From: Lingula anatina
Taxonomy: Eukaryota > Brachiopoda > Lingulata > Lingulida > Lingulidae
DNA length: 64,000 nucleotides
NCBI RefSeq assembly: GCF_001039355.2
Contig: NW_019775900.1
Span: 111,070-175,069, forward strand
Direction: 5' to 3'
Numbering within the stretch: the first letter of the stretch is position 1; each line of letters opens with the position of its first letter. Under the pieces are notes generated by a model. It searched no databases, was not told the origin of the DNA, and was given only the letters and a program-made list of their open reading frames with translations. This document shows positions 10,666 through 21,995 of this stretch, piece after piece. Both the position numbers and the translations under genes were made by a program.

Positions 10666-13510
10666 AATCAGTGAGCCAGGTGCAATATGTTCATGTCATT
10701 TCAAGTTTTCGTCGACCAGATCCATGTCAACTACCATTTATTATTCAGAGGTTTGTCACACATCGTCTTCCTTTGAATAAAGGCTTGAGACACAGGACTA
10801 GCTAAGCATGGAAACTTTGCTATAAGAACTCAGTCGCCTGTTCCACAGTAGTGTGATAGATCATCTTGCTGTATATTGGTCTGTCTTTTCAACTGGCTGA
10901 CTCCATTTATCTATCTTGTTCCATGGTAGACTCCCTTAGTGATTACAGCCGCTCTACGAGTAATTGCACAAAATTGACATATGGATTTGTCCATTATGAT
11001 AAGTGTTGTGGGTTTCCTCGAATGTAATCTGATTTTTTTCAACGTGGAAACTCCCTCAATTGAAAAAAAACGGATATCAACAGGAGAGAACAATTAATTG
11101 ATTCTACATAATTCACACCTTCTTCCCACATATTTAGCAAATAGCATTGAATTGCTTCTCGAGGCTCTAAAATACCCTTTCTCCTTTTTTCGAGAAGGCA
11201 AGGGGAAGCTGGATGAACAATCTTTATTTAAAATTTGGAATGCAGACAAACCCCTCAGTCCCGACGGTGCCAAGGAAAAATTAAAAATATACTACAGTGT
11301 GAAACAATTTTGAGTTCGTTACAAGAAGCATGCCTAAGTGATCCTCCAAATAAGTATTTGTGCCCCATTGTCTTGGAAGTTATTGGTTTTAAAAGTGCGT
11401 GGAAGGAGGTTAACCCTTTTTGCATTCGCACTTTGTTGCTGCGATCAATGGATTAAAAAAACGTACATTGTTAAGCATAATTTGAATTAAATGCCGAATG
11501 TCCACCTCGGAAGTGAAATAAGTTTAATTTGGCTAAACGTACAATATGAAAATCGTTGCTTTCCGAAAACTCAATAGAGAATTTATACTTTGGTAATGTC
11601 ACAAGTATTTCCCTTCTCTACCTTTACATCAGCGAAAGCAACGATGCCATGGCGCGCCATTCTGCATAATTTACACATGCTGTGATGTTCTTTAAGAGGT
11701 TACATTATTTATGTCTGTCTGCTTCAATACAAATGATTGATATAACAATGTTTAAAGATAAATTCTTAACTTGAGGTGAAAACGGTCATCATAGATATGT
11801 GTATTGCAAAAACTGCTCTATACGGGCTGCTTGAACAAATTTATTTTGCGTTCCTGTATATGCTAAAAATACTCATGACATGTCTTGGAAATGATCAAGG
11901 TGGACTTAAAAGTCGACATGGTATCATCCTGACACGACGACAAGTGTTGGTGCTTGTTTAGCACCCAGAATACTTCAGCAGACGGAATAATGCTCACGCT
12001 AAATTCACATGTATCTTGATCAACACACTTCTAAATGATTACATTTCAAGGAGGCTCACATGTTTCTTCTCTTGTCCCAGAAACCGGGTATGAGCTAACG
12101 GCATCTTGGGTTAGCAGTTATTATCGAAAACAGTCTTTCTAATTTCTGCCTTTAGGATTTAAAAAAGGAAATCGAAATTTGGTGCTTACGTAGGAAGATG
12201 CAGATGTAATTGGATTGGTTATCGCGGCTTGTCATTATTGTAGGTGAAAGGAAATACAGCAAACCGTTGCCGTCCTTTCACTGTTTCAAGACCAAGTGCG
12301 CCATATGAGTCCAAGATTTGCCAACCATTTTTAAATCGTCATTAATCTTCATTTCCCTGTCAAACGTTACCCTGGTGGATATTAGTCATTTAAAATTAAT
12401 TGGTTTAACGAGATCAATTTCCAATTTCAAGTCCTTTTTCCTTGATTTAGATTAAATTTCAAAACCATGGATAAATTTGATAACACAACCGTGTTTTCAT
12501 TGGCTACATTTGGAGCATTTACACATTATTTAAAAAACATTGGTGATTTCAAAACAAAGTTAGCCCAAATACTTATCACATTAGGTACAGTTTGTGGCAA
12601 ATTTTGAGACGTATAACTAAAACAGGAACTTCTGGCGATATGGCTCTATATATGTAACATTTTACAAACAGCGGTGTATTTAAGATTGTTTACACTGCGT
12701 CATGTGATAGTGTCATTATAGTATTAATAATTAGATTTCAATCATTTCTACTTCTTTTTTTTTCTAATTGTCAAATTCTTCAAGATCGTAATATATTCAC
12801 TTATGTGAACAGAAATTATTGTCCTTCTTGAAGAATTCTAGGCTTCTGGTTGGTCATTTAAAATGCCGTAGTCTGTATATTATATTGTTTTACTGCCATT
12901 CACCATGTCCAGTTCATATTGATTGACCACATGTCAATAGTGATCCGTATATATGTGAATCTTTTTTCATCGGGACAAGTATTAACTGACGCACGTGTTG
13001 ACACAAATGGAAATATCCGATAGTTTTCTAGAATTCAAAGAATTCGTCTTGTTTCGATGTAGGAGCATGCGACCATCACTCATGTTTTATATATTTTTAT
13101 TTCTCATGCAAAATATACCATATTGTTACCATGGTTTCTGAATCAACATCATGTTTACATATAATAACACCAACACCTAGTATCCAGTCTTAATGAGCCA
13201 GCATGCTTAAAAATTCCACCCTGAAGGTGCAGTACAACTATTTCAATACTGATTTTGGCGCATCTTTTTTCTGATTAATACAAAGAACTTTAAATAGAAC
13301 GACAAAAACTATTGGCCCACATAGTCATCTGTACTGGATTAAATGCCCTTTTTATACCCCCTCCACCACACATTGAAATGACATGTTGATACTTCTGCTA
13401 CTTCTGATTTTTCGAGGGGTATTTTGTTAATTTATAGAACAACATATCAGACGTATTTATATTTACACCTGTAAAGTCTCGTGTCAAGATAGGTACAAAT
13501 ATGTGCTTAC
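10666..13510. other. No supported gene
   Basis: Two overlapping short frames at 11098-11456 are in different phases and match nothing recognised. Otherwise AT-rich unique sequence. Confidence 0.55.
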
Positions 13511-13852
13511 ACAATTCACGCGAATCATTCGAGAAAGCTCAAAGTCTCGCAGCTTAGCGCAAAATCAATCGAGAACTCGGGATTTTGGAAGAGATTGGGG
13601 AGGATATAATGGCCAACTCACCATAGAGTTCTGACAGAATTTATCAACGGATACTCTTTTGGCTGTTTTTTCTCAAGTTCTAGAAAATAACAGCCTATTG
13701 CACAACAGTACGAATTCACTAAGTTCTAGGTGTCATTTCTGTTTTGCTTTCCATACAATTTCAGCGCACTAAATTTGACAGTTACCGCTACGAAGTAAAC
13801 ACCACTTCACGCGGATTCTCGCATGTTTTCTAGTCTCGTATAACGTCACGCA
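13511..13852 (+). repeat. ~350-bp dispersed repeat, copy 2
   Basis: Second copy of the repeat at 8611-8964, same strand, about 4.9 kb downstream. Similar from the GCGAATCATTCG start to TCTAGTCTCGTATAACGTCACG. Unknown class; a SINE-like or old MITE origin is possible but no diagnostic motif is visible. Confidence 0.62.
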
Positions 13853-15857
13853 GAGCCGAAGGCCGCCATTTTAGGCTATCTCGGATGGTTTTCATTAGTG
13901 CAAGCTCACCAAGATAGACTAACCGATTGCATATTTCCTAAATACAAATACACGACAAATTATGCACATATGACCACTGTACACTTTGCCTTTTATGTCG
14001 AATGATGTACAACAAAACACGTACTGCATTATTAAATATAATAAAACTGCTAGCACTTGATTTATATTTAATGAAAAATGGACCAGCGCTAAAATGTTGC
14101 CAGTTAACATTACCTAATATCGCTGTCATTACAAGAAGCTCCGTTATTTAAATGCTTATTTAGAGCATTTTTCTCTGAGACAAAATTAATTTCCACGTTA
14201 TCAAAGCTAAACTATAATTTCTTTCATTCGTATCTTGAGCACAGCAATGAGATCTATTCTACTGTTATCTATTTACAACGCTTGTACAATGAATCAGTAC
14301 CAACATCTATATGCGGAGTTGATTATCAGTAACGATACCCCCGCAAAGCATTAAACTATCCGTTACTACAACAATGTGTAACTGTAAATTTTTTTGTCAA
14401 CGTCGGCCTCAGTTGGTCCGCCGTGCTAGTGCCAGCGCTTTTCGTAACACAGCAAGCGACACCAAACTGCATTTGTCTTTATTCTAAGATACACTTGGCG
14501 GGCAAACGCTGCTTCTTAAATCAATCACATCTTGATAACGTTTATACTAAAACGTAGTTAATGCAATTGGACGCGTGTAATCTAAATCATTTCCAGGTTC
14601 AATTGAAAACGTTCCCCCTTTTAGCGAAGAAGTCGGTTCAATCTGACAACAGGATCAGTTGTACATGCACCACCGCTTACAATGTACAAGACCAGACAAC
14701 TTTTGACAATTCTCTAAATCATTATTGATTCAGCCTACGCATTTACTCAACGTTTGACATTGTTCTTAATCATACTTGGTATATACTTGTTTATACCAAC
14801 AAGTGATATTGTGGCAATAAGTGCAGTAGCATTTAGTGTATGTTGATAACTTGATTAGCAGTGGGCACAGCAGACTCACCAGAAAGTTTTTAACATCAGC
14901 CAATGTGACAGAGCGCAGCTCAGCCAACAGTAAGGCAGTCCAAATTGTTCCAGTGTCTTGGTAGAATGATATTTTCACGATTAAGCTTTCCAAAACCAGC
15001 TAGTACATGTAAATCATAGTAAAAAAAACCCTTTCCTCAATTGAACGATACTCTCTCTTCATGCTGTAGACTGAGCAAAATTTGGAATCGAGTGGAACGC
15101 CACTTGCTTTGTTAAATCGAGTGAATCTATTACGACTCCGACCACTCAATGTTTGCAAAAAAGGCTGGACAACATTTATGACGACACTGATTTCTCTACA
15201 ACCATTCCCTTTAAAGTCTTCATGGACTGTCTAGTCGTTGAGCGGACGTTAAACTGCACCTACATCATCGTCATTTTTGCGGTATCTTTCATTGCGCCAT
15301 ATTTTACAGATTCCTATACTATCACATGAGGAAGAACCTGCTTACGGTTTATCACTGCACTCAAGTTCCTCAACCTCATTTATGATGATGATCAGTGCAC
15401 ACAAAGCATGATATTTTGACATGTTTCTCTCCTCTGAAGGGTTCAATCCTGTCATATGAACATTTCATTTGTCTTCACTAACTTTCGACCATGGTCGCTA
15501 CTAAGGGTTGACAGGTCGTTATCGACAACATTGAGACTATCTAAAGTGGCACTTATCATTTGCGTAACACTTCTTGGCCGTGTTCGCTCTTAAATATAAG
15601 CTTGGCTTATGTTCTTGAATTTCCAAAGAAACTTTGTCACGTTTGCCACCACCGCCAACATCCCCTTCTTGTCAATTTTGTCCTAATATATGGTAGAGTG
15701 TTCATGGTAATTGTTCGCACCCATCCCGAGGCCTGCTGATTGTCTTTAACATTAGTACGTACAGTTGGCAGGATCATTTTTAATTAGCATTTTTTGCACA
15801 CCTATGTCTGGTACTGGATGACCGTGGGGTGCCATTTCAGAAGTTCTCGGGTTTAAC
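13853..15857. other. Region 3' of the receptor gene
   Basis: Downstream of the receptor on its strand, so it probably includes the 3' UTR; the boundary cannot be set from sequence alone. No other gene or repeat recognised. Confidence 0.55.
14478..14483 (-). terminator. Possible polyadenylation hexamer for the GPCR gene
   Basis: AATAAA read on the minus strand, about 1.4 kb downstream of the receptor stop codon. The hexamer is common by chance in AT-rich DNA, and no transcript evidence is available, so this is only a candidate 3' end. Confidence 0.15.
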
Positions 15858-17147
15858 TCACACTTTGGACTCTTCGTTACATTGAGGCCCCGTATAATCA
15901 TCGCCGCTAACGCCATTGCCATTTTTGACCACAGTGTTTTCAATGTTCACTGTGGTCGGTAAGGTGGTGTATTTTGTAGAATCCTTCTTCAAGTCAGCAG
16001 GACGTCGTAAGACCACCTGCTTGAATGTCTCTCTGAACTGTCTGCTCATGGCGCAATATATGAAAAAGTTGAGCGGGTACGATAATAAGATGAAGAAGTT
16101 AATTATCATGGAAATACTCTGTTGGGTGTCGTCGGTCAGGATAAGAAGTTCGAAGGTGTTCTGCACGATGTACAGAATGAAGCTAATGGCCATGGGCACT
16201 TCAACGACAAGGAATACACCAACGACGGCAATTAACATTAGGGTGGTGCAATTGCTTTCGTGAATCTTCTTCCATTCGCTTTTTCTGTTCTGCTGCAAGA
16301 GCCTCTCACGACGACGCCGTGCGCGACGAAGGGCGCGCACAAGCAGGGCATTCATGACTACGAGTGTGACGCACGGGATGGCGTGTATGACAACAACACG
16401 GTACCAAAAGAAAATGTTATAATACAGGTTTTGGTTAGCTTCAATTAAGGGGGTCAACTGTTCAAAACAAGTGGTAATGGTTTCGTTAGGATTCACCAGT
16501 GATGGCACCTCACATGCAGTGATATCGGTATCCAAGCATCGACTTAACTGCGACAAGATGCTCAGAATATAGATGATGCACGTGGCCTTGATGACATTTG
16601 GTATCGTACACCATTCCCTCGCCCTGGTCGAATGGCAGATATAGACGTACCTCTGGCAAGCAAGGGCAACAGTGAGCCATATAGAGGCCGTGTGGAATAT
16701 CGTTGGGATAATTTCAAATAGGTATTTATACATCCAGCATGTGTCAAACGGCAGATAATCCACGTAGCGCCCAGCTGTGTAGACGTAGAGCAAAAAAGGC
16801 AATGGAAACAGCCCGGTGAACAGGTCAGATAAAGCCATGAATACCAGAAGGACGTTCGTTGGAGTACGCATGTGTCGTCGTAGAAGGATAACGCAAATGA
16901 GAACGTTTGTAATAACGGTAAATAAGACCACAATCGGCGATAGGTAACCGTAAATCGGCACTTTGTATTCGGCTTGCTTACCGAGATACAGCAAATCACC
17001 GCAAGTCTCGTTCATTGGTTCAACGGTACTGTTGGTTGGCATTCCGCCATCGTCAATGCTATATATCGATGTTGCTGTCCATCTTGGTCCCACGGAATAC
17101 AATCCATCATCAAAATTCCTTGCCATGTTTATGGATTCAACTTCCAT
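15858..17147 (-). CDS. SPR: Sex-peptide receptor / myoinhibitory-peptide receptor-like class A GPCR
   Basis: Plasma-membrane receptor of the family that binds myoinhibitory peptides (allatostatin-B) in protostomes and sex peptide in Drosophila; family members are generally described as Gi/o-coupled. The 429-residue protein is complete in one exon. Residues 1-65 are extracellular, with N-glycosylation sequons at N39 and N46 and no clear signal peptide. Approximate helices are 66-89 (N81), 98-122 (D108), 138-170, 183-202, 243-268, 301-328 and 344-365. C137 is the likely partner of an ECL2 cysteine (C212 or C227). The DRY site reads QRY (165-167) within CQRYVYICH. ICL3 is strongly basic (271-294). 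Helix 7 reads YPLNFFIY instead of NPxxY, then YCAMSRQFRETFK, a hallmark of this family. The C-terminus ESKV fits a class I PDZ ligand (inference). The chosen ATG has A at -3 and G at +4, and an in-frame TAA lies 57 nt upstream (17202-17204); Met8 is an alternative start. The stop is TGA. 5' UTR introns cannot be excluded. A related FMRFamide-like receptor is the main alternative. Confidence 0.9.
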   Translation of the reverse strand: MEVESINMARNFDDGLYSVGPRWTATSIYSIDDGGMPTNSTVEPMNETCGDLLYLGKQAEYKVPIYGYLSPIVVLFTVITNVLICVILLRRHMRTPTNVLLVFMALSDLFTGLFPLPFLLYVYTAGRYVDYLPFDTCWMYKYLFEIIPTIFHTASIWLTVALACQRYVYICHSTRAREWCTIPNVIKATCIIYILSILSQLSRCLDTDITACEVPSLVNPNETITTCFEQLTPLIEANQNLYYNIFFWYRVVVIHAIPCVTLVVMNALLVRALRRARRRRERLLQQNRKSEWKKIHESNCTTLMLIAVVGVFLVVEVPMAISFILYIVQNTFELLILTDDTQQSISMIINFFILLSYPLNFFIYCAMSRQFRETFKQVVLRRPADLKKDSTKYTTLPTTVNIENTVVKNGNGVSGDDYTGPQCNEESKV

Positions 17148-17204
17148 ATTTTCAACAGTGGCAAAAATCCAGTTTTTCTCACAAATGGTGCATGCTACAA
17201 TTTA

Positions 17205-17507
17205 CGAGCGAAACTGAAGGACGTTCCCAATCTATCGTGCTGCTTCTGAGGGGAATACCTTCAAAGACTCATGTTCAAAAGAAGCATTGCACATAGAGAA
17301 TGTGTTGACTATTTGGCTGTTCCTTTAGGTATAAAATTGTACTTATTTCTCCGATGTTATCCTTTCACCATTAAACCAAATTCCTCCTTGTATTGTACCT
17401 GTAACGATATTATAAATACATTGATGAGTTTACCATCTTATTTTTTTAATAATTTGACAATATTTCTCACATTTCTAACGTTGTTACAATTAATTGTATA
17501 ATTTAAG
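17205..17507. other. Region 5' of the receptor exon
   Basis: AT-rich sequence upstream of the in-frame stop preceding the receptor ATG. It could hold 5' UTR, a 5' UTR splice acceptor or the promoter, but no decisive signal is visible. Confidence 0.5.
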
Positions 17508-17760
17508 GGACCATTCCCAGACCCTATCGTACTAACTGCGGAACGATCAATCTCCGAGGGGATTCTCGCTAAATTGCAATCAACTTAAGCGGTTTAAATG
17601 TCTGTTTCGCCTACTTAATCTGGTAGGGGGTAATTAATTATCGTTTAGCAGCATCAGTAGGCGTGCCAGATATCTAAGTCGCTTAAGCTGAAAGCAATTT
17701 AGCGAGAAACCCCTCGGAGATGGATCGATCCTGTTAGATTATCTTGGTATGGGAACCCAG
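17508..17760. mobile_element. Palindromic MITE, subfamily 1, copy 1
   Basis: The two ends are inverted: GGACCATTCCC...CTCCGAGGGGATTCTCGC on the left pairs with GCGAGAAACCCCTCGGAG...ATGGGAACCC on the right. The middle is also self-complementary around a TAATTAATTA core. No coding capacity. Related by shared ATCGATC, TTTAAGTCG-like and TTAATTA blocks to the copies at 36.4, 39.7 and 56.6 kb. Confidence 0.7.
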
Positions 17761-18395
17761 TATAAATGTAAGATGGTAGAAAAAAACGTCGAAATAAAGA
17801 TGACGGGTTTTTCAACCAGGTGTTTATCGGAACTAGTATTTGGATAAGAATAAATGTGTGCCGTTCTCGGGTTTTACATAGGCTTATCACGTCCTGTTTT
17901 GTTTAATACACTACCTTTCTACACATTCTACACGTCATTTTAACTTAACTGACATTTGTCATAGCATGCTTATAGCATACTAATAGCGAAATTGGTTCTC
18001 TCTGAATGATGTTTTAATGAACGTGTTAGCGATATATTCACGAAAGTAAGACTTTGTGTGCATTATGGTGGCATATTCGTTAATGACGATGCTGTCACCT
18101 GTAGTGTAGGAACGTTTCCATTTTCATAACAATATCTAAGATAAATCAAGCGTATAGTATACTTAATGAAGAAAGAGGTATGAACATTTTGTTTTGAAGA
18201 AAATTATATTTATTTATTCGTGCTGACAATGGAATGTCACATGGGCTTAAAAAATAAGAAATAAGGTTTTTAAAAGGGAACATAGCGTAGCGTCAACTTT
18301 CAAATTATGGTCACGGCGGATACTAGATGGTCATGTAATGCTACTCTTTTCACAAATACAATAATACAATAAAATTTAACTTTATGTTAGGATTA

Positions 18396-18415
18396 CCCCC
18401 CCCCCCCCGCCCCCC
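18396..18415. repeat. Poly(C) tract
   Basis: Run of 13 C, then G, then 6 C. Confidence 0.9.
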
Positions 18416-18668
18416 ATATTCCAATCATCATTTTATATTTCAATCATGAAATTCAGTTCCGCTCTGCTGAATCCCTCTGTCTGGATAAAAGTAGTGACCA
18501 ATTGGTTCTGTTTCTTTTTCTAAATGAACTTTAGCATTTAATTAAAAGAGCTCTCTTTGGCAATCTTAAGGCATATAGAGCCAAATTACAATTCTCACTG
18601 TTCGGACACAGAATGTAGCCTCGTTTGTTTTAGCAGTTCTTTAACATCCTGCTTTTAAATTATACAAA

Positions 18669-18670
<2 letters not shown>

Positions 18671-18706
<36 letters not shown>
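18671..18706. repeat. (GT)n microsatellite
   Basis: Eighteen GT units shortly upstream of the 1.5-kb duplicated segment. Confidence 0.97.
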
Positions 18707-18708
<2 letters not shown>

Positions 18709-18777
18709 ATTAAACCTTCATTCGTTTAATTAGTAAGTCTTACTTGAATCCTAGCTGGTGAAAGTGCATTCCCTTTT

Positions 18778-21700
18778 CTCCTCTCACAAAAAAGGAAACA
18801 ACGTCCCAGGTGCACAATGCCATGCGTTAATCAAATTTTGACGTGTTAAGAGAAAAGTGGGTTTTGGATTCGAACTTTACCCGACGCCAACGCTCATTAT
18901 CGGATTTGAATACGATTTCTTATTGTGTGATTGCGAGTTGAAGAGATGATGATCAAATTACACTGTATTTTTATTTATCACATTTCGCTTTTACATGCAT
19001 GTTGGGAAGATGAAGTCGTGTTATAGCTGTTGTGGTAGAAACAAATTCTCACACAAAAATAAACAGGTTTCCTATTGAACGTTGTCCAAACGAGGAAACA
19101 AACAAAAAACCTTTATGTACACATTAAGCACCGATATTTTCTATTCTATCGCAAGAAGACCTGTAAAGCCTAACACTGAAAGAGATGGCACAATAAAGGC
19201 AAACTTTACGTGTTATCGGACAGCTGGGTAGACCACAGATGGATTAATGGAAGCTCGTAGAATAGATTAAAAAAGAAACATTATTACGTTACACAGGATG
19301 TAGCCAAAGCTCCCCTTATTTTTAAGTGGGGATAGGCATACTATATTATCCAGCAAACGACCATTTTTATTTCACTGTGGTTGTTTAGACTTATCCACGA
19401 GTTAACAATTCCTTATCCCAGCATTAATACAGCCAGTTATCAATTATTCAGTTCGCTCTTCCTCATCGCAACGCAGGGTTAGTCAAGCACAAACACCTAC
19501 TTCTGCCGCTTTAAATCAACTGTCAAGGGAAAATAATAAATCAGAGACCTCCCTGAATAAATGATAACGACAGAGACCTGGAGGCAATTCGTTAAAAGAA
19601 ATCAAAACGTATTAGGGTACCAATAAATAACCTTTAATTTTGATTTGCCAAAGGCGAGGAACGGCACTATTGAGGCCACGACCTTTGTGGAATGGTTCAA
19701 AAGAGATCAGACATACTTCTGAATGGTCCTGTCAGACATCTCTCTCGTCGACCCTAAATACTGATCTGTCAGACGCACATGTGTCGCTTGAAAGATCTTT
19801 CAGTCTTTGAAAATGATGACCTTTCAATAATGACGCCTTCATGTGGGGGTGTTTGGTACTTTCAACGGCTGGCACTACTCCTACCGCTAGAATACCTTTT
19901 CCTGGACGCTAAAGGTCGCGTTTTTTTACTCTTGCCATTACCTATTTGTAAGACGTACATGTATTTTCACATCTACTTCTACAAGTTTTAGAAGGATGAT
20001 GATACTACACTGAAGGGACACCGATCCATTTTCACTAATTTTACACTGCGTTTATCCAACTTTCCGTTTTCTTCATTTGAACAGTTATTCAATCGTTTTA
20101 AATATGATGCACAAAATATTTGCATTTAATTTAGCTAATATCAATGCTAACAGCACGACAATGACAATACAGTTGCACTCACCAACTTTTAACGCGAATA
20201 CGCTAAGAACCTTGGCACGTACACTACATCTGCACGCTCGGGCTGATGAGGTGTCCCCCAGGTTTACACTTAACCTAACATTTCTTAACTGATATAATTA
20301 AAGGGANCTCCTCTCACAAAAAAGGAAACAACGTCCCAGGTGCACAATGCCATGCGTTAATCAAATTTTGACGTGTTAAGAGAAAAGTGGGTTTTGGATT
20401 CGAACTTTACCCGACGCCAACGCTCATTATCGGATTTGAATACGATTTCTTATTGTGTGATTGCGAGTTGAAGAGATGATGATCAAATTACACTGTATTT
20501 TAATTTATCACATTTCGCTTTTACATGCATGTTGGGAAGATGAAGTCGTGTTATAGCTGTTGTGGTAGAAACAAATTCTCACACAAAAATAAATAGGTTT
20601 CCTATTGAACGTTGTCCGAACGAGGAAACAAACAAAAAAACCTTTATATTCACATACTATCGTACCACTCAAAAAAGCCCTGGGTCATGTTAAGCACCGA
20701 TATTTTCTATTCTATCACAAGAAGACCTGTAAAACCTAACACTGAGAGAGAGATGGCAGGATAAAGGCAAACTGAAGAAGTGACAGGCATCCTCCACGCT
20801 CGCCACAGTCTCTGAAGAGAAGAGAACCTTTGATGATGATGATGATGATGATGATACCACAGCTATTATTGTAACTAAGATCCAACCACCACGATTTTCT
20901 AGGACAATGCCATTTAAGCTGGGTAGACCACAGATGGATTAATGGAAGCTCGTAGAATAGATTAAAAGAGAAACATTATTACGTTACACAGGATGCAGCC
21001 AAAGCTCCCCTTATTTTTAAGTGGGGATAGGCATACTTTATTATCCAGCAAACGACCATTTTTATTTCACTGTGGTTGTTTAGACTTATCCGCGAGTTAA
21101 CAATTCCTTATCCCAGCATTAATACAGCCAGTTATCAATTATTCAGTTCGCTCTTCCTCATCGCAACGCAGGGTTAGTCAAGCACAAACACCTACTTCTG
21201 CCGCTTTAAATCAACTGTCAAGGGAAAATAATAAATCAGAGACCTCCCTGAATAAATGATAACGACAGAGACCTGGAGGCAATTCGTTAAAAGAAATCAA
21301 AACGTATTAGGGTACCAATAAATAACCTTTAATTTTGATTTGCCAAAGGCGAGGAACGGCACTATTGAGGCCACGACCTTTGTGGAATGGTTCAAAAGAG
21401 ATCAGACATACTTCTGAATGGTCCTGTCAGACATCTCTCTCGTCGACCCTAAATACTGATCTGTCAGACGCACATGTGTCGCTTGAAAGATCTTTCAGTC
21501 TTTGAAAATGATGACCTTTCAATAATGACGCCTTCATGTGGGGGTGTTTGGTACTTTCAACGGCTGGCACTACTCCTACCGCTAGAATACCTTTTCCTGG
21601 ACGCTAAAGGTCGCGTTTTTTTACTCTTGCCATTACCTATTTGTAAGGCGTACATGTATTTTAACATCTACCTCTACAAGTTTTAGAAGGATGATGATAT

Positions 21701-21995
21701 TACACATAAGGGACACCGATCCATTTTCACTAATTTTACACTGCGTTTGTCCAACTTTCCGTTTTCTTCATTTGAACAGTTATTCAATCGTTTTAAATAT
21801 GATGCACAAAATATTTGCATTTAATTTAGCTAATATCAATGCTAACAGCACGACAATGACAATACAGTTGCACTCACCAACTTTAAACGAGAATACGCTA
21901 AGAACCTTGGCACGTACACTACATCTGCACGCTCGGGCTGATGAGGTGTCCCCCAGGTTTACACTTAACCTAACATTTCTTAACTGATATAATTA
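18778..21995. repeat. 1.5-1.7 kb direct duplication around single N (20307)
   Basis: 18778-20299 and 20308-21995 are near-identical. The second copy begins at the base after the N. They differ by scattered substitutions and indels. The second copy carries extra bases near 20645-20690 and about 150 bp at about 20772-20920, including a (GAT)n run, where the first has a short unrelated stretch. Short open frames beginning MCRLKDLSVFENDD occur in both copies (19779-19991, 21474-21686), but they have no recognisable domain and are not called as genes. Allelic haplotypes placed in tandem is the preferred explanation; a true recent tandem duplication is the alternative. Confidence 0.88.
20831..20855. 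repeat. (GAT)n microsatellite
   Basis: Eight GAT units, present only in the second copy of the 1.5-kb duplication. Confidence 0.93.

Larger units (their letters stand above)
17761..18777. other. Noncoding, simple repeats only
   Basis: Poly(C) and (GT)n tracts in otherwise AT-rich unique sequence; no gene seen. Confidence 0.6.

Noticed and set aside
11098-11456. Two overlapping frames that could be one frameshifted gene
   Set aside because: No common family and no evidence that the phases belong together.
15916-17296. Several plus- and minus-strand frames overlapping the receptor exon
   Set aside because: They are antisense or frame-shifted shadows of the GPCR; none shows a domain.
19779-21987. 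Paired short frames (70-98 codons) repeated in both copies of the 1.5-kb duplication
   Set aside because: Their conservation is explained by the duplication itself; no family resemblance or coding signature.
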